NCBI GenBank assembly: GCA_002409325.1
Contig: DHUU01000002.1
Span: forward strand, 4,126-68,125
Source of the DNA: Bacteroidales bacterium UBA5226
GTDB taxonomy: Bacteria > Bacteroidota > Bacteroidia > Bacteroidales > UBA932
DNA length: 64,000 bases
Direction of reading: 5' to 3'
The notes under the pieces are model-generated. The model was given only the letters and a program-made list of their open reading frames with translations. It was not told the DNA's origin and did not search any database. The translations under genes were made by a program, and so were the position numbers. Positions 32,942-42,861 of the stretch are shown one piece after another. Position 1 is the stretch's first letter. The number at the start of each line of letters is the position of its first letter.

Positions 32942-34555
32942 CTAAAAAAGTGCGTTGGAAGATTCAGGTGCATAGGATTTTTCCATGCCCAGAAGCTTCT
33001 GCTTGCGCCCCAGTCCCGAGGCATATCCTACCAGTGATCCGTCTGCCCCGATAACGCGATGGCAGGGAATTACTATGGCAAAGGGGTTGGCGTTGCTTGC
33101 CTGTCCCACAGCGCGCGCGGCTTTAGGGTTGCCAGTCATGCGGGCCAGTTCCGAGTAAGATACGGTAGTGCCGTAAGGGATTTTTCTAAGATTCTCCCAT
33201 ACGGCTTTTTGGAAATCGGTGCCTTCAATCTGCAACGGCAAATCAAAGCTACGGCGCGTTCCCTTGAAGTATTCGTCCAGCTGTTCCAGGGCCAGCAACA
33301 GGATAGGGGGTTTGTTTTCTTCCGGGTCCATGGGCTCTCCACTTTTGTAAAAACCTTTCAGGTTGGAATTGTCTTCGAATTCACAGGCGGTGATTTCTTC
33401 AAACTCGTTTGCCGAGATATAAAAGTTGCCCAGCGGGGTGGTGGTGTAAACCCTGAACCGCGGCACTTTGTGACCACCGGTAAGCAGAACGTACATATGG
33501 CGGGCAATGCGCTCTGTAGCTCCGTCCATTCCCAGGATCCTTCCCAGACGCTTGTAATCTGCCAGAACGCTCCTTCGCTTCTGGCGTCCTTTGAGCAGCA
33601 GGCGCAGTTCTTCTTCCATCCGCTCCGGATTGCAATCCTTTTGTATGAGTTCACGGACCGAGGTCTTCTCCAGGATCAGGTTGGGCAGGGAGATGTGCTT
33701 CACTTTGATGATGAGCCGGGCAATGGCTACAGAGAGCGGATTGCCTCCGTAGCATACCACCTGGGGGCAATTAAGCAATGCTGCCTCGAGCGTGGCAGTA
33801 CCGCTGGTGATAAGCGCCGCCTCGGCCTGTTGTAAAATCTGGTGTGTGTGGCCGTACATCACGCGCACCGGCAGGTCTTTGAGGATGTAGTCGTATACGG
33901 TAGTGGGGATGGAGGGCGTTGCAGCAACGATCCACTGGTAATCTCTGAATTTATTGATGATCTGCCTGGCGCGCGGAAGCAGAAAATTGATTTCGTTCAG
34001 GCGGCTTCCCGGGAGGATAGCCAGTACCGGTTCCGGTCCGATTTTATACTTCTTGCCGAAAACATCGGGCGGATCAGCTTTTTCCAGTGTATCTGCCAGG
34101 TTGTCAAGAACCGGATTTCCAAGGTAGACCGCATTGATCTTTTTTGAAGCAAAGTAGTCCACCTCAAAGGGGAAGATGACATAGAGCCGGGTAACATACT
34201 TTCGAATAGCCCTTACACGGTATTCCCGGGTGGCCCAAACTTTTGGGGCAATATAGTACAACGTTTTGATTCCATGGCGGGATGCGAACCTTGCCATCGG
34301 AAGGTTGAATCCCGGGTAATCCACCAGGATGAGGGCGTCGGGGCTGTATTCAAGGAGTTCTTTCCTGCAGCGGCGGAATTCCTTTATGTGCGTGCCCAGG
34401 GATGCGGCAACTTCTGCAAATCCCATTACAGAGGACCTGGTGCCCGGGCCTCTGTATTTGAACTCGGCCAGGGGATCTGCTTCTGCAAGAGCCTGCATAA
34501 GCTTTTTGGCGTATAGATCGCCGGAAACTTCTCCTGCAATTACAAAATATCGCAT
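32942..34555 (-). CDS. lpxB: LpxB fused to O6-alkylguanine-DNA alkyltransferase
   Basis: One unbroken 537-codon frame encodes two enzymes. Residues 1 to about 355 are lipid-A-disaccharide synthase: 'AGEVSGDLYA' (7-16), 'LVDYPGFN', 'YIAPKVWA', 'ILPGSRLNEI' and 'SGTATLEAAL', joining UDP-diacylglucosamine and lipid X at the inner membrane. Residues about 366-530 are an Ogt/MGMT repair protein: 'FQKAVWENLRKIPYGTTVSYSE', the DNA-binding 'ARAVGQASNANP' and acceptor C498 in 'IPCHRV'. Each part has normal length and motifs. The linker is only about 10 residues. An internal ATG (M354) could allow a free alkyltransferase. It lies 6 nt behind surE. Confidence 0.93.
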   Translation of the reverse strand: MRYFVIAGEVSGDLYAKKLMQALAEADPLAEFKYRGPGTRSSVMGFAEVAASLGTHIKEFRRCRKELLEYSPDALILVDYPGFNLPMARFASRHGIKTLYYIAPKVWATREYRVRAIRKYVTRLYVIFPFEVDYFASKKINAVYLGNPVLDNLADTLEKADPPDVFGKKYKIGPEPVLAILPGSRLNEINFLLPRARQIINKFRDYQWIVAATPSIPTTVYDYILKDLPVRVMYGHTHQILQQAEAALITSGTATLEAALLNCPQVVCYGGNPLSVAIARLIIKVKHISLPNLILEKTSVRELIQKDCNPERMEEELRLLLKGRQKRRSVLADYKRLGRILGMDGATERIARHMYVLLTGGHKVPRFRVYTTTPLGNFYISANEFEEITACEFEDNSNLKGFYKSGEPMDPEENKPPILLLALEQLDEYFKGTRRSFDLPLQIEGTDFQKAVWENLRKIPYGTTVSYSELARMTGNPKAARAVGQASNANPFAIVIPCHRVIGADGSLVGYASGLGRKQKLLGMEKSYAPESSNALF

Positions 34556-34561
34556 CTTACT

Positions 34562-35362
34562 TTATGTTTCCCTATCCCGGGTAAGGTCTTTCCACACTTC
34601 TTTCAGGCGCTCCAGCTCGGGATAGTTTGTATTGTCAATTTTATGTGGAACTATGGTTACATAATGTTGTTCAAGAAGGTTATGGTCGCACTCGGGTTCG
34701 TTGGGTTCAAGGTTTTCGTATTCACCTACCATCCAGTAGTAGGGATGGCCGTAGGGGTCCATCCTGGTTTCAATTTCCTTGATCCAGGCCCCCATCCCGA
34801 ACCGGCACAGACGGATTCCACGGATCTCGTCTATGCTTCCCTGGGGTATGTTCACGTTAACATACGTAAAAGGAGCGGGGGGAGATTCAATGAACTTTTC
34901 GATGATCTGCTTCCCGTAATATATGCTGGCGGAGAAATCGGCGTTGGCGTGGTGGTCGTTCAGGCTGAAGGCCAGGGAAGGGATTTTGTACAGTGCCCCT
35001 TCGCGTGTGGCGGCCAGGGTTCCCGAGTACAGAACAGCAGAAGAACCGTTGAATCCGTGATTGATCCCAGACAGCAGCAGGTCCGGGCGGCGGGTGTCAA
35101 AGAGCAGGTTCAGTGCCATTTTCACACAATCTACAGGGGTACCGGAACAGTAATACCTTTGTATGCCTTTTTCAGGGAATCCGTCGGGATTCCCGACGGG
35201 AACCATCCGCAGCAGTTTACCAATGCTGACGGCGTTGGACATGGCGCTTTGGGGATACTGTGGAGCGACTATTGTGATATCACCAAATTGGCGGGCCATT
35301 TCTATGAGAGCCTGAAGCCCTTTGGAAGTATACCCGTCGTCGTTGGTTATCAGTATATGCAT
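34562..35362 (-). CDS. surE: SurE 5'/3'-nucleotidase
   Basis: SurE (266 residues) is a metal-dependent nucleoside 5'-monophosphate phosphatase. It starts 'MHILITNDDGY' with metal ligands D8 and D9, and has 'SGINHGFN', the usual 'NCSGTPVDC'-like segment (here 'YYCSGTPVDCVKMAL') and a C-terminal dimer arm. The ATG at 35362 is chosen because it is the family start and is 6 nt after a perfect -7 box; the longer frame would begin upstream of the promoter. lpxB follows after 6 nt, a pairing I recall in other Bacteroidetes. Confidence 0.94.
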   Translation of the reverse strand: MHILITNDDGYTSKGLQALIEMARQFGDITIVAPQYPQSAMSNAVSIGKLLRMVPVGNPDGFPEKGIQRYYCSGTPVDCVKMALNLLFDTRRPDLLLSGINHGFNGSSAVLYSGTLAATREGALYKIPSLAFSLNDHHANADFSASIYYGKQIIEKFIESPPAPFTYVNVNIPQGSIDEIRGIRLCRFGMGAWIKEIETRMDPYGHPYYWMVGEYENLEPNEPECDHNLLEQHYVTIVPHKIDNTNYPELERLKEVWKDLTRDRET

Positions 35363-35368
35363 AATTTG

Positions 35369-35376
35369 CAAATTTA
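35369..35376 (-). promoter_or_regulatory. -7 box 6 nt from surE start
   Basis: TAAATTTG on the minus strand ends 6 nt before ATG 35362. The surE-lpxB message may be leaderless or have a leader of 1-3 nt. Confidence 0.6.
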
Positions 35377-35408
35377 ATGATTTTTTTTGAGCTTTTCGCT
35401 TCATATAT

Positions 35409-35416
35409 TAACTTTG
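35409..35416 (+). promoter_or_regulatory. -33/-7 promoter for gapA
   Basis: TAACTTTG is preceded by TTTG at 35386-35389 with 19 nt between, the consensus Bacteroidetes spacing. The leader to ATG 35445 is about 25 nt and A-rich, fitting a highly expressed gene. Confidence 0.75.
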
Positions 35417-35429
35417 CATTTGATTTTAA

Positions 35430-36449
<1,020 letters not shown>

Positions 36450-36468
36450 CAAACTTACAGCTATCTTT

Positions 36469-36504
36469 ACCGGGTGTTTTCTCAGGAAAACATCCGGTTT
36501 TTTT
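36469..36504 (+). terminator. Terminator after gapA
   Basis: A 13-bp stem (36469-36481 with 36486-36498, one G-T pair, loop TCAG) is followed by a T run that runs directly into the next promoter box at 36504. Confidence 0.88.
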
Positions 36505-36511
36505 ATATTTG
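36504..36511 (+). promoter_or_regulatory. -7 box 3 nt from glycosyltransferase start
   Basis: TATATTTG abuts the gapA terminator T run and ends 3 nt before the ATG at 36515, the shortest such distance in the window. Confidence 0.7.
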
Positions 36512-36514
36512 CGT

Positions 36515-37528
36515 ATGGTTTCAGTAATAATGGCAGCACACAATGCTCAGGATTACCTTGACACTGCATTGGATAGTGTCTTTGCTCAATCCTTTAAGGA
36601 CTTTGAGGTTGTAGTTGTGGACGATGCCTCTTCTGACAAAACACACCAAATGCTGGATGCCTGCAAAGACCCTCGCCTGAAAGTTTTCAGAAATGAAGTA
36701 CGCAGCGGTGCCGCTTTTTCCAGGAACAGGGCCATTACAGAAGCCTCGGGCAGGTATGTGGCCATTCTTGATGCCGATGACTTCTGGGCTCCTGAGAAAC
36801 TGGAAGAACAGGTCGGTTTTATGGAGAAGCACCCATCTGCAGCCGCTCTGGGCACTTATGTTTACGAGACCGACCAGACGGGCCGGCGGAACAAGGCGGT
36901 ACGCTTTCCCTTATATCCGGGACAAATCAGGTGTTCCACATTATTCCGCTGTTCCCTGGTTCATTCCTCTGTCATGATCAGGCGTTCATTCCTTGATGAG
37001 CAAAACATCTGGTACGACCAGTCTTTTTCTTTTTCGCATGATTTTGAATTGTGGAGCCGGGCTGTATTTGCCGGGAACTTTCACCTGCTGCCGCGTTATT
37101 TGACCTATTACCGCAGGAGGCCGGGACAGATCTCTTCAGAGAATTCTGTAGCACAAAACAAACATGCCTCCCGGGTTTTTTGCAGCATGTTGCAAAAAAT
37201 GGGTTTCCAGCCACAGGATGAGGAGCTGGCCGCCCACCTGAGGCTTTCGGGGCTGGTTACCGGGACGGTCAATGAGCAGAAATACTACCGCGATATTCTT
37301 ATGTGGTGTATAGCGTTGTATAAAAGAAATGAAAAGAATCCGGTTTTCAGACCTTACCTGCTGGCTAACGAGATATTGCTAAGGTTTCTCAAATATTGCA
37401 CTGTGAATTCGTTTGGTCCGCTTAAGACCTTACGCCTTATGCTTTCTCTGCATTGGAATTTACCCTCTCTGTTTTTCCCATATTTACAGTTATTTCAGAG
37501 AATGAGCAGAAGAATTAATGATGTTTGA
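36515..37528 (+). CDS. Family 2 glycosyltransferase
   Basis: The 337-residue GT-A enzyme starts 'MVSVIMAAHNAQDYL', has 'VVVDDASSD' (about 33-41), 'AFSRNRAI' and the metal-binding 'ILDADDFW' (about 85-92), then a helical C-terminal region rich in basic residues. It resembles glycosyltransferases for lipopolysaccharide or surface glycans; donor unknown. The start is set by a -7 box ending 3 nt upstream; a longer frame would run back into the gapA terminator. Its 3' end overlaps the methyltransferase by 11 nt, which suggests translational coupling. Confidence 0.88.
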   Translation: MVSVIMAAHNAQDYLDTALDSVFAQSFKDFEVVVVDDASSDKTHQMLDACKDPRLKVFRNEVRSGAAFSRNRAITEASGRYVAILDADDFWAPEKLEEQVGFMEKHPSAAALGTYVYETDQTGRRNKAVRFPLYPGQIRCSTLFRCSLVHSSVMIRRSFLDEQNIWYDQSFSFSHDFELWSRAVFAGNFHLLPRYLTYYRRRPGQISSENSVAQNKHASRVFCSMLQKMGFQPQDEELAAHLRLSGLVTGTVNEQKYYRDILMWCIALYKRNEKNPVFRPYLLANEILLRFLKYCTVNSFGPLKTLRLMLSLHWNLPSLFFPYLQLFQRMSRRINDV

Positions 37529-38294
37529 CACAGCACAATATCGGCGTAAAGAGGTTGAAATTCAACGTGTAGATTCCATTATCCGCATGCTACCCGCCGA
37601 TGCACACCAGGTACTGGAAGCCGGGTGCCGGGACGGTTACATTACCCTGAAGCTGGCAGAAAAATACCCCGTCGTCACAGCATTGGATTTAAAACTGCCT
37701 GCCATTGCCCATCCCCGGGTTGTCTGCGTGCAGGGCGATATTACTTCATTAGCTTTTGCCGATAAGTCCTTTGATCTGGTCGTTTGTACCGAAGTACTGG
37801 AGCATATTCCCCCGCAGATACTGGAAACGGCTTGCGCCGAATTGTTACGCGTTTCAAGGCGGTATCTTCTTATTGGGGTCCCTTTCATGCAGGATTTGAG
37901 GGTCCATGCCACCCGCTGCGTTCATTGCGGAAGCATTAACCCTACCACAGGGCATATCAATTCTTTTGATCAGAAACGACTGATGTCTCTCTTTGGCAAC
38001 AAGCCGTTCACCAGGACTGAATATCCGGGCAGGGGTGTCTATAAAACCAACCGGTTATCCTATGCTGTGTATAAACGTTTTGAATTTCCTTATGGATCCT
38101 ATGAACAGGAGGAGCCTTGCATACACTGCGGAAGACGCCTGGAAAAACCCCGGTTGTCGCTGCCAGCCCGCCTGGCATGTCTTTTTGCCAAAGGACTTGA
38201 ATACATACAAAACAAAACAGGGCCCTCTGAGAGCCCTGTCTGGATTCATGTTTTATGGGATATTACTGTTCAGGATTCATTGAAATGTCAATAA
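37518..38294 (+). CDS. SAM-dependent methyltransferase with two CxxC knuckles
   Basis: The 258-residue protein has a class I methyltransferase core: 'VLEAGCRDGYIT' (32-43) as SAM motif I, 'VQGDITSLAF' and 'DLVVCTEVLEHI' (86-97). After the core come two zinc-knuckle-like pairs, C134xxC137 ('CVHCG') and C201xxC204 ('CIHCG'), which could make one zinc site. The target is probably a sugar or lipid-linked glycan, judged only from the overlapping glycosyltransferase. The start is one of two tandem ATGs (37518, 37521). Its last 32 nt overlap the M16 peptidase gene, and the terminator for that gene lies inside this coding region. Confidence 0.82.
   Translation: MMFDTAQYRRKEVEIQRVDSIIRMLPADAHQVLEAGCRDGYITLKLAEKYPVVTALDLKLPAIAHPRVVCVQGDITSLAFADKSFDLVVCTEVLEHIPPQILETACAELLRVSRRYLLIGVPFMQDLRVHATRCVHCGSINPTTGHINSFDQKRLMSLFGNKPFTRTEYPGRGVYKTNRLSYAVYKRFEFPYGSYEQEEPCIHCGRRLEKPRLSLPARLACLFAKGLEYIQNKTGPSESPVWIHVLWDITVQDSLKCQ
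38213..38239 (-). terminator. M16 peptidase terminator inside opposite gene
   Basis: ACAGGGC and GCCCTGT (38217-38223, 38233-38239) pair. On the minus strand the stem is followed by TTTTGTTTTG, so it works for the M16 gene. On the plus strand there is no T run. Confidence 0.7.
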
Positions 38295-41076
38295 AATTTT
38301 TCTGTTTCAGGAATTTTTTAATGAATTTCTTAACATTGCCCGGGGTTATCCCTTTGACAATCTGTTCGTAATCTGTGACAACATCCAGATCCTCTGTATA
38401 ATAACTTATGAGTGACTGCTGCCAGAAGTTATTCTTTATCACGTTTTCCTGACGGTTTTTTAGGAGGTTTTCACGCGTTTTGTTCACATATTCCTCTGAA
38501 GGCCCGTTCTTGGCAAGATTCAAAACATCGGCTTTGACCACCTGGAGCATTCTTTCCTGTCTCTCGGGGTCGGTATCAAAAGCGATGAGCATTGCACCAT
38601 ACTCTTCAGGCTGTTTGGAGGATATTTTCTGTACCGAGGCACCATAGGTTCCTCCTTCATCTTCCCTGAGGGTCTGAACGTAGGTCATACTGAGAATGGA
38701 TTGTATGGCATCCAGGTAGACTTCGTTGTTGAGGTTGTAATCCTGGTCTGCCGAATAGAGGTGCGCAATGCTTGTTTTGGGTGTTTCCATAACCACCCTG
38801 AAATGATTCTCTAACGTGCCTTTCCGGATGCGGTTATCGTCTTTTACCCATACAGACGGTTGTGTAGCCGAGGGCAATGAACCCAGATAAAGTTCCACCA
38901 AGGGTTTCAAAGTTTCCGGATCAACATTCCCGACAATGGTAACAACTGCACCGTTGTTGTTTGCAAAGCATAAGCGGTAGGCCTTTTCCAGGTCAGATAG
39001 TGATATTTTCTGCATCAATTCGCTAGAAACCAACTGGCTGCGAGGATTGTTGTTGAATATTGTTTTATATATCTCTTTCTGGAAAATATAATCAGGGGTT
39101 TTTTCAATGTTGGGGACGATAGCCTTCAATTGAGCCATGGAAGCTTCATATTCGCTTTCCACAAACCTGGGTGTGACAATGTGGGCGTAAACCAGCTCCA
39201 GGAGTGTCTGGATATCCTGTGGCGAGGCACTGCCCGAGATTCCCTGACTGTAGCTCCTGATAAAAGGTCCGGCAGACGCAATTTTCCCGGTTAGTTTGCG
39301 CTTAAGCGAGGTGGCGCTGAAATTTCCAACACCGTTGTTTTGCATCCAGAAGCTTAAAACAGTATTTTCAACAGAGGGGAGCAGCTCTTCAGGTATAATG
39401 GAGAGTCCGCCGTGGTTTTGCATGGAAAATAACACCTCGTCCTTTTTGTGGGTTGTGGGTTTTACAACAACCTTGATCCCGTTGGATAGTGTCCACACCA
39501 TGCTTTGATAAGCGCCTTCCTTCTGGTCAAGTATCTTTCCGGGGACTAAGGCATCTGTGTTGACAATAGGCTCGTCGGACACTTCTTCTGCATACGCCTG
39601 AATTTCCATCCCCTCCACTTTTTTTATGATATCCAGAAATGCCTGATCGGAAGGAATCTGCAGGCCTTCCCGCTTAGGACTGGATATAAGCAGGATCCGG
39701 TTTTCTTTCGTGATGAACTGACGGGCTATCTGATTGAGCTGGTCCAATTGGATAAAGGGAAGGTATCCTTTGACGACTTCAAGCTCATAGAGGGGATCCA
39801 GGATAGGTTCATTATAGGCATAGTGGTTTGTTATGGCACTTATAAATTCACTGTTCATCCGGTCTGCTACATTTTCTGCAGCGCGTTCCCGGCGACGAAG
39901 GAAGTTGGTTTTGGCACGTTCCAGTTCGGCGTCTGTGAACCCGTAACGTTGCATCTTTTCAACTTCGGTCATAAGGGCTTCAAATGCCCGGGCACTTTCG
40001 CCATCACGGCCCTGAGCCGAGAAATATATGGCATCTGCAGAGGTGGTAATGGGGGAAAAACTTAAGTTGGCGCCCAGGAATGGAGCATCGGGCTGTTGAG
40101 CTATTTCCTGGAAACGGTCGTTCATCATCCCCGCAATAAAGGATTTGAACATATCTACCATATAGATCATTCCCAGAGAACGCATATTGTTAGGAACAGG
40201 TTCGGATTTGATGATAAATTCAACACCCGTGCCTTGTGCTTCCGGATCTGTAATTATCCCGATAATGGGATCGTCATTTTCAGGAACAGGAATCACTTTT
40301 TTGGGGCTGGGCGTGGAAGGGGCGGGTATGTCGGTGAATAGTGCAGTAAGCTTGCTTTCTACCTGGTCTACGTCAATATCGCCAACCACAATTACAGCTT
40401 GGTGATCGGGACGATACCAGGTTTTATAGAAGTCCTGAAGTTCCGAGGCCGGAAATGACTGAAGTCCTTCAATGGTTCCTATCAGGTTGCATTCCGCGTA
40501 TTTGGATCCTTTGAACAGGTAAGGCAGAGAACTTTCAAACATCCGCCACTGGGCAGTTCTGCGGGTACGCAATTCTTCTATGATCACACCACGTTCCTTG
40601 TCAATTTCTGCAGGGTCGTTGGTTACAAAGGCAGCATAATCGTGCATGATAAGCAGGCAGGTGTCCAGCACACCTTCCCGCAACATGGGAATGTTGTTGA
40701 GCATGTACATGGTCTGCTCAACACCGGTTCCGGCATTGATGTTCCTCCCAAAACTGCATCCGATGCTTTCCAGGTAACTGATAAGCATCTTTCCGGGAAG
40801 GCTTTTGGTGCCGTTCAGGGCCATGTGTTCCAGGAAGTGTGCCAGGCCGGCCTGGGCTTTGGTTTCCTGTATGGCTCCCGCGTTTGTGAAAAGATAGAAT
40901 TCGGCACGTTTTTCAGGCTTTGCGTTATACCTGATGTAATAAGTAAGCCCGTTCTCAAGTTTACCAATACGTACTGCAGGATCGTTTTTCAACGGTTCCT
41001 GCGGATTGGCCATTTGTGAAAAGCCGCTAATGCCTGCCACGAGCAAGACAAGCAGTGTGCAGAGAAGTTTCTTCAT
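38263..41076 (-). CDS. Exported M16 zinc metallopeptidase
   Basis: This 937-residue pitrilysin-like protein contains both M16 halves in one chain. A signal peptide ends near residue 20 (GFSQ). The active site is H80-x-x-E-H84 ('HFLEHMALNGT') with the third ligand in 'ERGVIIEELRTR'. The inactive C-terminal half follows from about 510 ('VWTLSNGIKVVVKPT'). It would degrade oligopeptides or signal-type peptides in the periplasm. It has its own -7 box about 30 nt upstream and a terminator within the convergent methyltransferase gene. Confidence 0.93.
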   Translation of the reverse strand: MKKLLCTLLVLLVAGISGFSQMANPQEPLKNDPAVRIGKLENGLTYYIRYNAKPEKRAEFYLFTNAGAIQETKAQAGLAHFLEHMALNGTKSLPGKMLISYLESIGCSFGRNINAGTGVEQTMYMLNNIPMLREGVLDTCLLIMHDYAAFVTNDPAEIDKERGVIIEELRTRRTAQWRMFESSLPYLFKGSKYAECNLIGTIEGLQSFPASELQDFYKTWYRPDHQAVIVVGDIDVDQVESKLTALFTDIPAPSTPSPKKVIPVPENDDPIIGIITDPEAQGTGVEFIIKSEPVPNNMRSLGMIYMVDMFKSFIAGMMNDRFQEIAQQPDAPFLGANLSFSPITTSADAIYFSAQGRDGESARAFEALMTEVEKMQRYGFTDAELERAKTNFLRRRERAAENVADRMNSEFISAITNHYAYNEPILDPLYELEVVKGYLPFIQLDQLNQIARQFITKENRILLISSPKREGLQIPSDQAFLDIIKKVEGMEIQAYAEEVSDEPIVNTDALVPGKILDQKEGAYQSMVWTLSNGIKVVVKPTTHKKDEVLFSMQNHGGLSIIPEELLPSVENTVLSFWMQNNGVGNFSATSLKRKLTGKIASAGPFIRSYSQGISGSASPQDIQTLLELVYAHIVTPRFVESEYEASMAQLKAIVPNIEKTPDYIFQKEIYKTIFNNNPRSQLVSSELMQKISLSDLEKAYRLCFANNNGAVVTIVGNVDPETLKPLVELYLGSLPSATQPSVWVKDDNRIRKGTLENHFRVVMETPKTSIAHLYSADQDYNLNNEVYLDAIQSILSMTYVQTLREDEGGTYGASVQKISSKQPEEYGAMLIAFDTDPERQERMLQVVKADVLNLAKNGPSEEYVNKTRENLLKNRQENVIKNNFWQQSLISYYTEDLDVVTDYEQIVKGITPGNVKKFIKKFLKQKNFIDISMNPEQ

Positions 41077-41108
41077 AGTTCAGTAGATTGATTTTTTTAT
41101 ATGAAAAT

Positions 41109-41116
41109 CAAAGGTA
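41109..41116 (-). promoter_or_regulatory. -7 box for M16 peptidase
   Basis: TACCTTTG on the minus strand lies 32 nt before the ATG at 41076. The divergent C69 gene shares this intergenic region. Confidence 0.6.
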
Positions 41117-41185
41117 AAAAAAAATCACTGCGTGTTGGTCTTTTTTGTACTTTTACAAATAAGACACTAAAATTATTATTTGCCA

Positions 41186-42856
41186 ATGTTGACCAGAAAG
41201 ATTTTCCTAAGCCTTGTCGCTATGTGCGTGAGTGCCGGCACTGCCTTGCCGTGTACAAATTTGATTGTAACAAAAGGTGCCTCAAAAGACGGATCCGTAA
41301 TTGTCAGTTATTCCGCCGATTCACACCAGTTATACGGCGAGTTGTATTTCTGGCCTGCAGCCGAATGGGCCGAAGGAACCATGATGAAAATTTTTGAATG
41401 GGATACCGGGAAGTACATGGGGGAAATCCCGCAGGCCCGGCAAACCTATTCAGTTACCGGGAACATGAATGAATACCAGCTGCTGATTGGGGAGACCACC
41501 TATGGGGGCAGGCCTGAGTTCAATGACCCGACCGGGATGATGGATTATGGGTCCCTGATCTACCTGGCTTTACAGCGCTGCAAAACCGCACGTGAAGCCA
41601 TTTTGTTGATTGACAATCTGATGCAGACATATGGATATGCATCCAGCGGGGAATCGTTTTCCATAGCCGATCCCGATGAAGTCTGGATCATGGAAATTAT
41701 AGCTAAGGCTCCCAGGATGGTAGAAGGGGTTAATGTGAACAAAGGGGGTGTCTGGGTAGCCAGGCGCATTCCCGACGGGTATATTAGCGGCCATGCCAAC
41801 CAGGCCCGTATCACAACAATTGAATTTAACGATCCCGATAATTGCCTGTATAGCCCCGATGTCATATCCCATGCCAGGGAAATGGGTGTTTTTACCGGGA
41901 AGGACAAAGATTTTAGTTTTTCCGATGTATATGCCCCGGTGGATTTTGGAGCCGCCCGGGCCTGTGATGCCCGTATCTGGGCCTTTTTCAAACGCTTTGC
42001 CAACGGGATGGACAAGTACCTGGACTATGCCATGGGACATAACCTGGCCAACCGGATGCCCTTGTATGTAAAACCCAATGTTAAATTGTCCTTTAAGGAT
42101 GTTGCCAACATGATGCGAGATCATTTTGAAGGAACCCCTATGGATATGACTTGTGATATTGGCGCAGGAAGCAATGCATTGCCCTACCGCTGGAGGCCCA
42201 TGTCATTTGAAGTGGATGGAAAGACTTATGTAAATGAAAGGGCGATAGCAACGCAACAGACCGGGTGGTGGTTTGTGGGGCAATGCAGGAGTGACCTGCC
42301 CAGGGACCTTGGAGGTTTGTACTGGTTTGGTGTGGACGATGCCGGAACATCTGCCCTGATACCTATTTATAGCGTTTCCCAGCGTGTTCCCGGTTGTATA
42401 GAGGAAGGGAACGGAAGCATGCTGGAGTACTCACAGACGTCGCTATTCTGGATCGTTAACCGCGTAGCCCAGTTTGCCTATCTGCGTTACAACCAGACAG
42501 GGGCAGAAGTACGCGGCGTAGTGGATGCCTGGGAAAATGAAATGGCGGAAAAGACCGTGCGGGTTGACCAGGTTGCTCTGGCTTTGTATCAGCAGGATCC
42601 CGCCCTGGCCCGTGAGTTTTTAACTGATTTCTCGGTCAATGCGGCCCAGGCTTTGTTCGAAAAGTGGGTAGAGCTTGATAAATACCTGATTGTTAAGTAT
42701 ATTGACGGTAATATTAAACATCAGAATCCGGATGGATCTTTCACCCATAACGGGAACGATGAACGTATCCCTGCATCGCCTCAATACGGCGGACAAACAC
42801 AAAAATGGAAAGAAGCGGTAGTTAAGGATAACGGAAAAATTTTGGAATCAAGATAA
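41186..42856 (+). CDS. Exported C69-family dipeptidase
   Basis: The 556-residue Ntn-hydrolase is made as a precursor: a signal or propeptide ends at 'TALP' and C23 ('CTNLIVTKGASKDGS') becomes the N-terminal nucleophile. The 'NEYQLLIGETTYGG' and 'NLMQTYGYASSGESFSIADPDEVWIMEI' segments are typical of PepD/C69. It would cut dipeptides in the periplasm. The ATG 41186 is preferred to a TTG two codons upstream. TACTTTTA at 41148-41155 is an imperfect -7 box; another TTTG ends 3 nt before ATG but has a spacer one nt too long. The NfeD gene follows after 5 nt. Confidence 0.9.
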   Translation: MLTRKIFLSLVAMCVSAGTALPCTNLIVTKGASKDGSVIVSYSADSHQLYGELYFWPAAEWAEGTMMKIFEWDTGKYMGEIPQARQTYSVTGNMNEYQLLIGETTYGGRPEFNDPTGMMDYGSLIYLALQRCKTAREAILLIDNLMQTYGYASSGESFSIADPDEVWIMEIIAKAPRMVEGVNVNKGGVWVARRIPDGYISGHANQARITTIEFNDPDNCLYSPDVISHAREMGVFTGKDKDFSFSDVYAPVDFGAARACDARIWAFFKRFANGMDKYLDYAMGHNLANRMPLYVKPNVKLSFKDVANMMRDHFEGTPMDMTCDIGAGSNALPYRWRPMSFEVDGKTYVNERAIATQQTGWWFVGQCRSDLPRDLGGLYWFGVDDAGTSALIPIYSVSQRVPGCIEEGNGSMLEYSQTSLFWIVNRVAQFAYLRYNQTGAEVRGVVDAWENEMAEKTVRVDQVALALYQQDPALAREFLTDFSVNAAQALFEKWVELDKYLIVKYIDGNIKHQNPDGSFTHNGNDERIPASPQYGGQTQKWKEAVVKDNGKILESR

Positions 42857-42861
42857 ATGAA

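Noticed and set aside
38217..38239. Hairpin as an attenuator for the methyltransferase
   Set aside because: There is no T run on the plus strand; its polarity fits a terminator of the opposite gene.
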